DNA of 64,000 nucleotides from Chryseobacterium defluvii. GTDB lineage: Bacteria; Bacteroidota; Bacteroidia; Flavobacteriales; Weeksellaceae. The stretch is from the NCBI RefSeq assembly GCF_003634775.1, contig NZ_RBXB01000003.1:558001-622000 (forward strand), in the 5' to 3' direction. The notes below the pieces were generated by a model that made no database searches, was not told the DNA's origin, and was given only the letters and a program-made list of their open reading frames with translations. Below, one piece after another: positions 15,596-23,235 of this stretch (the first letter of the stretch is position 1; each line of letters opens with the position of its first letter). Both the position numbers and the translations under genes were made by a program.

Positions 15596-16045
15596 ATGAT
15601 GATAATAGAATCTCTAAAATCTCTCTACACGAGGGATTTAAATAAATTAAGAACTGAAATAGAGTCTTATCAGAATGAATCCGCAATCTGGAATACGGAG
15701 AAGAATATTGCCAATTCAGCTGGGAATCTTTGTCTTCATTTAGTTGGAAACCTCAGTCATTTTATAGGAGCCGTTCTTGGAAACTCAGGCTATGTAAGAA
15801 ACCGGGATCTTGAATTTTCATTAAAAAATGTTCCCAGAGCAGAATTGATCCACAAAGTAGACGAAACGTTGGATATTGTTCTAAAAACTCTTGACCAACT
15901 TAATGATCATGATTTGGAAAAAGAATATCCGCTTATTGTTTTTGAAAATAAAATGACTTCCGGATATTTTTTAATCCATCTTCTTTCTCATTTGGATTAT
16001 CATTTGGGGCAGATTAATTATCACAGAAGATTGCTGGACAGTTAA
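15596..16045 (+). CDS. DinB/DUF1572-like four-helix protein
   Basis: A 149-residue helical protein. The segment AGNLCLHLVGNLSHFIGAVL (~residues 41-60) has the His spacing of the first DinB metal helix, and LIHLLSHLDYHLGQINYHRR (~125-145) has the paired H..H...Q.. of the last one. DinB-fold proteins bind a divalent metal through three histidines and often act as thiol-dependent transferases. The ATG at 15596, two bases after the DUF885 stop, is chosen; an in-frame start upstream would overlap that gene. Two tandem terminator hairpins follow. Confidence 0.8.
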   Translation: MMIIESLKSLYTRDLNKLRTEIESYQNESAIWNTEKNIANSAGNLCLHLVGNLSHFIGAVLGNSGYVRNRDLEFSLKNVPRAELIHKVDETLDIVLKTLDQLNDHDLEKEYPLIVFENKMTSGYFLIHLLSHLDYHLGQINYHRRLLDS

Positions 16046-16070
16046 AAGACGATCCCTACCTCGTCTTTTT
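16044..16070 (+). terminator. First of two tandem terminators after the DinB-like gene
   Basis: AAAAGACGA (16044-16052) pairs with TCGTCTTTT (16061-16069), with a T tract. The stem begins inside the stop codon of the DinB-like gene. Confidence 0.65.
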
Positions 16071-16086
16071 GCTTTGCAAAAATCCA

Positions 16087-16113
16087 CCCCTTCAATGAAG
16101 GGGAATTTTTTTT
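16087..16113 (+). terminator. Second tandem terminator
   Basis: CCCCTTC (16087-16093) pairs with GAAGGGG (16097-16103), followed by AATTTTTTTT. It lies directly against the 3' end of the convergent nth gene. Confidence 0.75.
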
Positions 16114-16732
16114 ATTTATCGAACAGCATTTTTGTAATAAAATCTTTGTCTCCCTTGCCTCTTGCCGGAGAATATTCCCTTCCATAGAAAATAATCTGAA
16201 GATGAAGCTTGTTCCATACACTTTCGGGGAAGATTTTTTTGGCATCTTTTTCTGTCTCCACCACATTCTTTCCTGAGGTAAGCTGCCACTGTGTCATCAA
16301 CCTATGAATATGGGTATCTACCGGAAACGCTGGATAACCAAACCCCTGACTCATTACCACAGAGGCGGTCTTATGCCCTACTCCCGGCAGAGCTTCCAGC
16401 TCTTCATATGTTTGGGGAACGACTCCTTTATGTCTTTCCAAAAGAAGTTCGGCCATTCTCTTTAAATTTTTTGCCTTTGTATTGGAAAGTCCTATCTCTT
16501 TGATCAATTCTCTGATTTCTTCCACTTCCAGTTGGGCCATCTTTTCAGGAGTTCCTGCCACTTCGAAAAGCTTCGGAGTTACCTGATTCACTTTTTTATC
16601 TGTTGTCTGTGCAGAAAGTGCTACGGCAACCATTAATGTATATGCATCCACATGATCCAGAGGAATGGGAACCTCCGGATATAATTTTTCTAATTCCTGC
16701 TGAATAAGCTCTGCTCTTTGTTTTTTTGTCAT
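16112..16732 (-). CDS. nth: Endonuclease III lacking the iron-sulfur cluster motif
   Basis: A 206-residue HhH-GPD DNA glycosylase/AP lyase of base-excision repair, which removes oxidised pyrimidines. Seen are the N-terminal LYPEVPIPLDHVDAYTLMVA, SAQTTDKKVNQVTPKLF, the helix-hairpin-helix LEALPGVGHKTASVVMS with the Schiff-base Lys, and FPVDTHIHRLMTQW with the catalytic Asp. The usual C-terminal C-x6-C-x2-C-x5-C [4Fe-4S] loop is absent. The protein ends LHLQIIFYGREYSPARGKGD plus about ten residues with no cysteine. The ATG at 16732 (MTKKQRAELIQ) is preferred to one seven codons upstream. It is divergent from the peroxiredoxin gene. Confidence 0.92.
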   Translation of the reverse strand: MTKKQRAELIQQELEKLYPEVPIPLDHVDAYTLMVAVALSAQTTDKKVNQVTPKLFEVAGTPEKMAQLEVEEIRELIKEIGLSNTKAKNLKRMAELLLERHKGVVPQTYEELEALPGVGHKTASVVMSQGFGYPAFPVDTHIHRLMTQWQLTSGKNVVETEKDAKKIFPESVWNKLHLQIIFYGREYSPARGKGDKDFITKMLFDK

Positions 16733-16764
16733 GTAACCCTTAAATTTGAACAAAATTAAACATT

Positions 16765-17214
16765 ATGCTGCAAGTTGGAGACCAATTACCGGAATTTGAA
16801 GGAATTAATCAAGACGGAAAAATAATACGATCCTCAAAATTAATCGGAAAGAAGCTGGTTGTATTCTTTTATCCTCAAGCTAATACTCCGACCTGTACTG
16901 TAGAAGCATGCAACCTCAGCGACAATTATTCCCAGTTGAAGAAAGCCGGATTTCAGCTGTTGGGCGTAAGTGCTGATACCGTTAAAAAGCAGAAGAACTT
17001 CCATAATAAATTTGCGTTCCCTTATGATCTGATCGCTGATGAAAACCGTGATTTGGTAGAAAAATTTGGAGTCTGGCAGCAAAAAACCACTTTCGGAAAG
17101 ACCTATATGGGAATCGTGAGAACCACTTTTATTTTTGATGAAAATGGAATTTGTATGAGGGTTATCGAGAAAGTAACTTCCAAAACGGCTGCTGAACAGA
17201 TTTTGGAAGCATAG
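16765..17214 (+). CDS. bcp: Thioredoxin-dependent peroxiredoxin (BCP/PrxQ type)
   Basis: A 149-residue cytosolic peroxiredoxin that reduces hydroperoxides using thioredoxin. The active site PQANTPTCTVEACNLSDNY (~residues 36-54) carries the peroxidatic Cys. A second Cys five residues later is typical of the BCP/PrxQ subgroup. LLGVSADTVKKQKNFHNKF and FPYDLIADENRDLVEKFGVW are family segments. Length matches E. coli Bcp (156). It starts 32 bases from the divergent nth gene, so they share a very short promoter region. Confidence 0.92.
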   Translation: MLQVGDQLPEFEGINQDGKIIRSSKLIGKKLVVFFYPQANTPTCTVEACNLSDNYSQLKKAGFQLLGVSADTVKKQKNFHNKFAFPYDLIADENRDLVEKFGVWQQKTTFGKTYMGIVRTTFIFDENGICMRVIEKVTSKTAAEQILEA

Positions 17215-17232
17215 GCTTTTAGAACGTAATAA

Positions 17233-17256
17233 AATCAACTTTGTTGACTTTTTTTG
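17233..17256 (+). terminator. Terminator after bcp
   Basis: TCAAC-TTT-GTTGA (17235-17247) is followed by CTTTTTTTT. Two further overlapping hairpins lie at 17282-17321. Confidence 0.65.
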
Positions 17257-17339
17257 CCTCTTACAATATTGGATTTATGTAATCTCTTTGCTGAATAAAG
17301 AGATGCTTCGTTTTTATTCAGAATAACAATAGGAAAATA

Positions 17340-17882
17340 TTATTCTGTCTCGTAATACATCAACTCTTCCGTTTCATTAGGAAGGGTTACATACTTCTGG
17401 AATTTTAAGCCTAATCTTTCAATCAGTTTTTGTGAAGAGTAGTTGTCTTTTGATGTGATTGCCGAAATTTTCTTCAGTCCGAAGTCATCCATCCCAATGG
17501 ATTTCACCTTTATGGCACCTTCATAAGCATAACCTTTCCCTTCAAAGCCGTCCAACATTGAGAAGCCTATATCTACAACATCAAGACCGTCTCTTTCAAA
17601 GATCCCTACTCCCCCTATTTTTTCATTTCCTTCTTTGGTAATCATTATATAATTTCCGTAACCTAACTTTTCAAACTGTGGAAGAAATTTGTTCCTGATA
17701 TAGTTCTCTGCATCAGAAAGGGTTTTAATGCCGCGATCCCCGATATATTTAATGAATTTCGGGCTGTTATACAGCTCAAATATGAAAGCGGCATCATCCA
17801 AAGACATGGGACGAATAATCAGTCTTTCTGTTTCGTAAAATCTATTTTCTTTTGGTTGATCCGGTTGGTTTTTTAGACTCAT
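17340..17882 (-). CDS. GNAT acetyltransferase (RimJ/RimL-like)
   Basis: About 180 residues of the Acetyltransf_3 type. TERLIIRPMSLDDAAFIFELYNSP opens the domain. IGGVGIFERDGLDVVDIGFSM gives the central strands. FEGKGYAYEGAIKVKSIGMD (~107-126) is the acetyl-CoA pyrophosphate loop (family Q/RxxGxG/A, here EGKGYA). KLIERLGLKFQKY closes it. Such enzymes acetylate N-terminal or small-molecule amines; the substrate here is unknown. The start is uncertain: MSLKNQ at 17882 is preferred, while an ATG at 17906 adds eight residues. Either way the start lies inside the 3' end of the upstream gene (overlap of 41 or 65 bases). Confidence 0.82.
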   Translation of the reverse strand: MSLKNQPDQPKENRFYETERLIIRPMSLDDAAFIFELYNSPKFIKYIGDRGIKTLSDAENYIRNKFLPQFEKLGYGNYIMITKEGNEKIGGVGIFERDGLDVVDIGFSMLDGFEGKGYAYEGAIKVKSIGMDDFGLKKISAITSKDNYSSQKLIERLGLKFQKYVTLPNETEELMYYETE

Positions 17883-18513
17883 CTTTGGGTTCTTCCTTTT
17901 TTTCAAGCTTTAAAAGCCTTGGGTTATTTTTACATTTTTTATTGTAAAGCTCTATATAGGTTCCGTTATCTTTTACGGTGGTAATAGCTCCTGTAGCCTT
18001 ACTTACCGTCAGAGTATAATGATTTTTCTGATAAGGACATTCTGTTGAAGTCAACTTCCCAAGGTCCAGATAATAATTGACTCCATCTTCATAATAGTTT
18101 CCTGCAACATCCTTAAACTCCTCATCCACCACATAACCTTCTATTGTTGCTGTAATGGCGGCTTCTTCTGCATTATCAACTTTTCCCACGAACTCTTTGA
18201 GCGCAGCCAGATCAGTAACATATCCCATTTTTCCGGAAGATGAATAAGCAATATAAAAAAAGCTGTCTTCTTCAGGAAAAATATCAAATCCTGAAAATTG
18301 TGGTGTATATCCCTTTTTCGTACCGGAAATTTTAATTTCCTGATCTTTTCCGTAATTATTATGCACCAAAACCCAAAAATCCACTTTTTCATTAGGTATC
18401 ATTCTTTGCAGAAGCCCTGGAATACTGGTGAATTTTTTCTTGGCCTGGGAATATATGAGTGTCCCCGAAACCAAGAATGCAAATAATATGATTTTGGATG
18501 TTATTCTTTCCAT
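17842..18513 (-). CDS. Secreted protein, function unknown
   Basis: A 223-residue protein with signal peptide ITSKIILFAFLVSGTLIYSQA. The mature part has beta-rich segments (FWVLVHNNYGKDQEIKISG, YVTDLAALKEFVGKV, NYYLDLGKLTSTECPYQKN) and a highly charged Lys/Glu tail (EKKEEPKDESKKPTGSTKRK). Two cysteines are present in the mature part (TECPY and KKCKN). The last 41 bases overlap the downstream GNAT gene. No family recognised; probably periplasmic. Confidence 0.65.
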   Translation of the reverse strand: MERITSKIILFAFLVSGTLIYSQAKKKFTSIPGLLQRMIPNEKVDFWVLVHNNYGKDQEIKISGTKKGYTPQFSGFDIFPEEDSFFYIAYSSSGKMGYVTDLAALKEFVGKVDNAEEAAITATIEGYVVDEEFKDVAGNYYEDGVNYYLDLGKLTSTECPYQKNHYTLTVSKATGAITTVKDNGTYIELYNKKCKNNPRLLKLEKKEEPKDESKKPTGSTKRK

Positions 18514-18546
18514 AGTTCAAACCCGGCAGAAAGTATGCCAATTCTC

Positions 18547-19629
18547 TTACATGAACTTTTCTCCCTTTTTGAAGTTTTTGAGGTCAAGAACGTAATCTTT
18601 GATCAGCTGATCGTGATCTCTCGGACAGATCAGTAATACTTTTTCCGTATCCACAACAATGTAATCCTTCAGCCCATCGATTACGACAGCTTTATTACTG
18701 TTTTTGATATGAATAATATTGCCTTTCGAATTATAGGTAAGAATATGTTTTTGCTTTACCGCATTTCTGTTCTCATCTTTTTCAGTATTTTCATACACTG
18801 AAGTCCAAGTACCAAGGTCACTCCATCCTAAATCCGAAGGAATTACATATACATTCTTTGCCTTTTCCAAAATCCCATTATCAATAGAAATTTTTTGAAC
18901 TTTAGGATAAATGGTTTCGATACAGCTGTCCTCATTTTCTGAATTATATTCACACGCCATAAAATGCTGTGTCATTTCGGGAAGGAATGCTTCAAAAGCA
19001 TGATGAATGGCTTTTACATTCCAGATAAAAATTCCTGCATTCCACAGGAAATCCCCACTTTCCAGAAAGCTTTGTGCTATTTCTAAAATCGGTTTCTCCG
19101 TAAAGGTTTTAACTTTAAAATATTCTGATCCTTTCTTTTCTACAAATTGAATGTAACCATATCCCGTATCCGGTCTGGTAGGAGTAATTCCTAATGTTAC
19201 AAGATATTCGTTTTTAGAAGCAAGATCAAACGCAAGCTCCATTTTTTCCAGGAATACATCTTCTTTCAGGATCAAATGGTCTGCCGGCAAAACAATCATT
19301 GTAGCATCCGGATTGATCTCCGCAATTTTATTGGCCATATACAGATTACAGGCGGCTGTATTCTTGATCATGGGCTCTCCAACAATATTCTGTTCCGGGA
19401 TTTCCGGTAATTGCTGATGAGAAAGGCTCACATATTCTTTATTGGTAATAACGAATATATTTTCGTTAGGAATTATTTTGCTGATCCTGTCATAAGTCTG
19501 TTGAATCATTGTACGTCCAACTCCTAAAATATCCTGAAATTGTTTTGGAAATTTCTGTGTACTCAAAGGCCAGAATCTGCTCCCGATTCCTCCTGCCATA
19601 ATTACACAGTATTTATCTGATTTTGACAT
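18547..19629 (-). CDS. manC: Mannose-1-phosphate guanylyltransferase
   Basis: A 360-residue nucleotidyltransferase that makes GDP-mannose from mannose-1-phosphate and GTP for surface polysaccharides. The signature YCVIMAGGIGSRFWPLSTQ (~residues 6-24) holds the GxGxR..P loop that binds GTP. MIVLPADHLI (~112-121) gives the metal-binding Asp. ITPTRPDTGYGYIQF and FTEKP and WNAGIFIWN complete the manC motif set. Length (360) fits the single-domain type without the isomerase half. The start MSKSDKY at 19629 is used; an ATG five codons upstream would overlap the SprT-like gene, whose stop ends two bases before this start. Confidence 0.92.
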   Translation of the reverse strand: MSKSDKYCVIMAGGIGSRFWPLSTQKFPKQFQDILGVGRTMIQQTYDRISKIIPNENIFVITNKEYVSLSHQQLPEIPEQNIVGEPMIKNTAACNLYMANKIAEINPDATMIVLPADHLILKEDVFLEKMELAFDLASKNEYLVTLGITPTRPDTGYGYIQFVEKKGSEYFKVKTFTEKPILEIAQSFLESGDFLWNAGIFIWNVKAIHHAFEAFLPEMTQHFMACEYNSENEDSCIETIYPKVQKISIDNGILEKAKNVYVIPSDLGWSDLGTWTSVYENTEKDENRNAVKQKHILTYNSKGNIIHIKNSNKAVVIDGLKDYIVVDTEKVLLICPRDHDQLIKDYVLDLKNFKKGEKFM

Positions 19630-19631
19630 AC

Positions 19632-20222
19632 TTAAGTGCATTTTTCTACCCTTGCCAAAGGTTTGAAAGAATACTTCCTTCCAGTAGCCAGGTTCTTACA
19701 AAGATAGTTTTTTTTAATCAGACCTTCTAATAAATACTTTTCTCTGCGATATATAAAATATTCCCCTTTTTGTAATTCCTGAATAAAAAGCAGGTTATCA
19801 TCCTGTTTTTCAATATGAAAATATTTCACAAGATCCGGACTGGACATGAAATTAGCCTTTGGAGATTTTGAAAATTTTACAATTATAGGCTTCAATTCTT
19901 CTTCATAAACCTCAATACTTTGCAAAAGCATCTGTCTGAAAGTATCCTTCCATTCATGTCCATGGGGAGAGATTCTTTTTCCGTATTTTTCAAACGCAAT
20001 TAAATGAGCCAACTCATGAGTCAGAACAAAGAAAAAAAGTTGGGGAACCAAAGTAGAATTAATGGTTATCTCATGGGAATTATCCGGAAGCTTTCTATAG
20101 TCTCCTAGTTTAGAATCCCTGTTTTTTGTAATCTTTATATGAATATAATAATCTGCAAACCAAACTTTTAAATATTGCAGTGTATGTTGTGGTAAATATT
20201 TTTCTAGGGCTTGAATAGACAT
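19632..20222 (-). CDS. SprT-like zinc metalloprotease-fold protein
   Basis: A 196-residue protein. The zinc-site motif is FVLTHELAHLIAFEKYGKR (~residues 69-87; HExxH). The following ISPHGHEWKDTFRQ supplies the third His, as in SprT and SPRTN. SPRTN-type proteins degrade DNA-protein crosslinks; bacterial SprT function is less clear. The C-terminal half (KYFHIEKQDDNLLFIQEL, KKNYLCKNLATGRKYSF) looks like a degenerate zinc-ribbon domain with a single Cys and so lacks the usual CxxC pairs. The gene sits one base after the TolC-family gene and directly before manC, so these are one operon. Confidence 0.82.
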   Translation of the reverse strand: MSIQALEKYLPQHTLQYLKVWFADYYIHIKITKNRDSKLGDYRKLPDNSHEITINSTLVPQLFFFVLTHELAHLIAFEKYGKRISPHGHEWKDTFRQMLLQSIEVYEEELKPIIVKFSKSPKANFMSSPDLVKYFHIEKQDDNLLFIQELQKGEYFIYRREKYLLEGLIKKNYLCKNLATGRKYSFKPLARVEKCT

Positions 20223-20223
20223 T

Positions 20224-21561
20224 CTACAAACTTAATGGAATTCCTGCATAGAAATTCAACAATTTAAGACTGAAAAGGTAATTATATTTCGCCTGTGCCA
20301 CAGATCCCTGCGCATTGGCATAATTGTTCCTGGCAACATTCACATCATAGATGGTAGACCTCCCGGCTGCATAGCTCTTATCCGCAAAATCCAACGCAAG
20401 CTTCGTACTTTTCGCTGTTTCTACCGCTGATAAATAGGTTTCATAATTGGCATCCACATCAAACTGGGCCTTCTGAACATTTTGTCTTACGGTCTGCTTT
20501 TGTTGCTCCAACGTGTTTTTGGCTATGCTTTCATTAATTTTAGATTGCTCTACCTGAAGTTTCGTAATCCCTTTATTAAAAATAGGGACATTGACTGAAA
20601 CACCCACCTGCTGTCCGAAGTTATCTTTATATTGTTGGAAAAAAGCCGGATCATTAACAACATTCCCGAATTGATCGTAGCTTTTATTCAATAAATTATT
20701 ATAAAATGTTCCGATACCCGCACTTGCCGTCACAGTAGGCCAAAATGCCGTTTTGGAAACTTCCGTCTGGGCTTCTGCTGCCCTGATTCTGCTTTCAGCT
20801 GCCTTAACCTGCGGCTGGGTTTCGTAAGCCGTATTTAAAACCTCATCAACGGATTTTAATTGAGATTCTAACTGATCCGGTATATTCACATCTTCTACAT
20901 CAAATCCTTTATAATCCTGTAATTGTAAAAGCTGAGCCAGGGCAAATAAGCTTCTGCCTACGTTAATTTCGGCTGTTTTAAGATTTTGCTTTTCTCTTGC
21001 CAATCCCGCTTCCGCTTCTGCAAGAACCGTTTGTGCCGTAGTTCCTACCTTCGTGGTTATATTGGCTCTGTAATATTGCTTTTGTGCATTCTCCACCGCA
21101 CTCTGAGAAATTTTTACAATTTCTTTATTTAAAAGTGTCGTTAAATATTGTTGAGCAATCTGTAGGGAGATATCATTTTTAATAGTTTCCACATCATACT
21201 GACTTGCCTCTACATCAAATTGAATTTTTCTGATATTCTTCTCTAATCTCCCGTTATTGTATACTAAAATATCCGCTCCTAGATTAGCGCTGTTACTGAA
21301 TCGGTCGTTTCTCAAACTCCCCGTACCAAAGGATGTTTGTCCGAAACTCACGTTATTGCTCATATTTCCGGATACTGAAGGCAGATATTCTTTTCTTGCC
21401 ATTTTAAGATTAGTATCCTGAATTTGTTTTGAATATTCATTTTGGATAACCTGAAGATTATGTTTTACCGCATAATCTACACATTCTCTTAAGGACCATT
21501 TTTTCTGAGCATGAATACCCAGGCAAGCTAATCCAAAAACGATGATCCAAACTTTTTTCAT
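20224..21561 (-). CDS. TolC-family outer-membrane efflux protein
   Basis: A 445-residue protein with signal peptide MKKVWIIVFGLACLGIHAQ. Two OEP repeats follow, each a pair of long helices (KWSLRECVDYAVKHNLQVIQ at the N-terminus; VEQSKINESIAKNTLEQQKQ and a Tyr/Ala-rich helix near the C-terminus). The typical motif RECVDYAVKHNL and the late YDVNVARNNYANAQGSVAQAK identify the family. TolC channels cross the outer membrane as trimers and join inner-membrane efflux or secretion pumps. No pump gene is adjacent; the two downstream genes are sprT-like and manC. Confidence 0.92.
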   Translation of the reverse strand: MKKVWIIVFGLACLGIHAQKKWSLRECVDYAVKHNLQVIQNEYSKQIQDTNLKMARKEYLPSVSGNMSNNVSFGQTSFGTGSLRNDRFSNSANLGADILVYNNGRLEKNIRKIQFDVEASQYDVETIKNDISLQIAQQYLTTLLNKEIVKISQSAVENAQKQYYRANITTKVGTTAQTVLAEAEAGLAREKQNLKTAEINVGRSLFALAQLLQLQDYKGFDVEDVNIPDQLESQLKSVDEVLNTAYETQPQVKAAESRIRAAEAQTEVSKTAFWPTVTASAGIGTFYNNLLNKSYDQFGNVVNDPAFFQQYKDNFGQQVGVSVNVPIFNKGITKLQVEQSKINESIAKNTLEQQKQTVRQNVQKAQFDVDANYETYLSAVETAKSTKLALDFADKSYAAGRSTIYDVNVARNNYANAQGSVAQAKYNYLFSLKLLNFYAGIPLSL

Positions 21562-22133
21562 ATTATTCTATTTATCCTATTAGACGAATCAAATATAAAA
21601 AAGTTACAGCTTAGAAAAATTAATATTTCTTTAAACACCCGGAGAAATTTTAATATTATGACAACTAGATTATTGCCTTGATATGAGAGAGAGAGCTAAT
21701 TAGTGTTCTTGTTTTTTTGTTATTTTTTATAGAAAACGTGGCTTCTTATTTTGTTCAAAGCTCTTTTTAACACTGCATCTGCACTTCATTTTTTTATTTC
21801 CTCCTTTTGTATATGGGATTTATTCTGCTGCAGTAGAAATACAGTATTCCTTTTTTTGTATTGCCTTTTTACCTTTAGAATATTCGAATGAAGAGATTCT
21901 GTTCAAAAAACTATTAATATAATCCTGGCTTATTTTCAAATATTGTTTAGATTCTGATAACGGGCTATAAAAATAGGAATTAAGAAAGATACAAATACTT
22001 GGTTAGGTCGCTTCAATACTACCAGCAAGCACTTAAGCATTAAATAGTATACAGATTGCCCTGTGATTTTTTGCCCATTTCTAATATATTCTTCGGAAAA
22101 TAAATGTTTAAACAAATTCTAAACTTCAAGATT
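21562..22133. other. 572-base non-coding stretch with one stop-free minus-strand frame
   Basis: This region separates the minus-strand tolC gene from a plus-strand secreted-protein gene. It is AT rich. It holds no clear promoter consensus, tRNA or gene with a start codon. On the minus strand, 21820-22002 is an open frame of 60 residues ending in TAA, with protein-like composition (YLKISQDYINSFLNRISSFE near its middle) but no ATG; it may be a gene remnant or chance. Confidence 0.5.
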
Positions 22134-23132
22134 ATGAAAAAATTTTTATTATTTACATTCTTTACGGCGACCATTACTGTTACAGCTCAAATTCTAGAAA
22201 CCGACAATTATAATACCTATACTATAGGAAACATAGGGACAGATATTACCGGTACTACTGCCGGTCAGGGCGGAATGTATACTACAGGGACCAATGGGAG
22301 CAATTCCGATTTTCAAATTTTTGCCGTTGATGCCGCCCATATCAATTCTTTACAGGTAAAAACCGGAGCGACAGCTACTGCAGCATCCAGCCGTACTGTC
22401 TCAAAAAACGGTTTGGATACTGCCTGGAACAACCGGACACCAGGAAATAATGTTATAAAAGGCACTTTGGAAATTTATACCGGAACATCATCCGGAGTTG
22501 TTAGAACAGGTTCCAGGATTTTTAGTACAACCGGACAGGGAATTATAGGAATTTTTTATAATACTTCGACTAAAGCGATAAACACGCTTGCGAATTTTAC
22601 GAATAGTAGTGGCACTCCTTCCGGAATTTATCAGGCTGTAGCAGGGACCAGCTTCCCAGCTAATACCTGGATCTCTGTAGGGTATACCTATGATCCTATC
22701 AATGCTACCGCTACCTATACTATAAATGGTATGACTTATCCCATAACTCCACCGGCCGGATCCACCATTACTCCTGGTCTGGTGCCTCTGAGACATGATA
22801 TTACAGGTTTATTTATTACAGGAAATAGTGTTGTCAATACTTTTGCAGTAGATAATTACAGTATAGAGGCCATTAATCCTGCAACATTATCAGCCAATGA
22901 GGTGTCAGATAAAAAACTATTATCCATTTCTCCCAACCCGACTTCAGATTATTTAACCATTAACTCTAAAGAAAAAATAAAATCTGTACGTGTTTTTGAT
23001 GTCTCCGGCAGAAAAATCAATCTAAGGTATGATGGAAACGTACTGGATGTCATGAATTTAGAAAAAGGAACTTATATCCTTACCATCCAAACAGACCAAA
23101 ATACTTTTTCTAAAGAGTTCATTAAAAAATAA
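22134..23132 (+). CDS. Secreted protein with type IX secretion C-terminal sorting domain
   Basis: A 332-residue protein. Signal peptide MKKFLLFTFFTATITVTAQ is followed by a ~220-residue beta-rich domain, rich in Thr/Gly/Asn, resembling LamG-like domains (YKxIxAxxxY-type strands such as WISVGYTYDPINATATYTI). At the C-terminus (~265-332) is a type A sorting domain: LSISPNPTSDYLTINSKEKI, VRVFDVSGRKI, then LEKGTYILTIQTDQNTFSKE and FIKK. This domain directs export across the outer membrane by the Por/type IX system and is then cleaved. An upstream in-frame ATG at 22104 is less likely. It precedes a metalloprotease gene with a similar tail by about 100 bases. Confidence 0.8.
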   Translation: MKKFLLFTFFTATITVTAQILETDNYNTYTIGNIGTDITGTTAGQGGMYTTGTNGSNSDFQIFAVDAAHINSLQVKTGATATAASSRTVSKNGLDTAWNNRTPGNNVIKGTLEIYTGTSSGVVRTGSRIFSTTGQGIIGIFYNTSTKAINTLANFTNSSGTPSGIYQAVAGTSFPANTWISVGYTYDPINATATYTINGMTYPITPPAGSTITPGLVPLRHDITGLFITGNSVVNTFAVDNYSIEAINPATLSANEVSDKKLLSISPNPTSDYLTINSKEKIKSVRVFDVSGRKINLRYDGNVLDVMNLEKGTYILTIQTDQNTFSKEFIKK

Positions 23133-23235
23133 TTCAAAAGAATCTATATAAAACATTTCTGAAAAACAGAAACCAAAGTCTAAAAACTTGGTAATCATTA
23201 AGTTTTTTTCTATAAAAATTTATAATACAAATATT

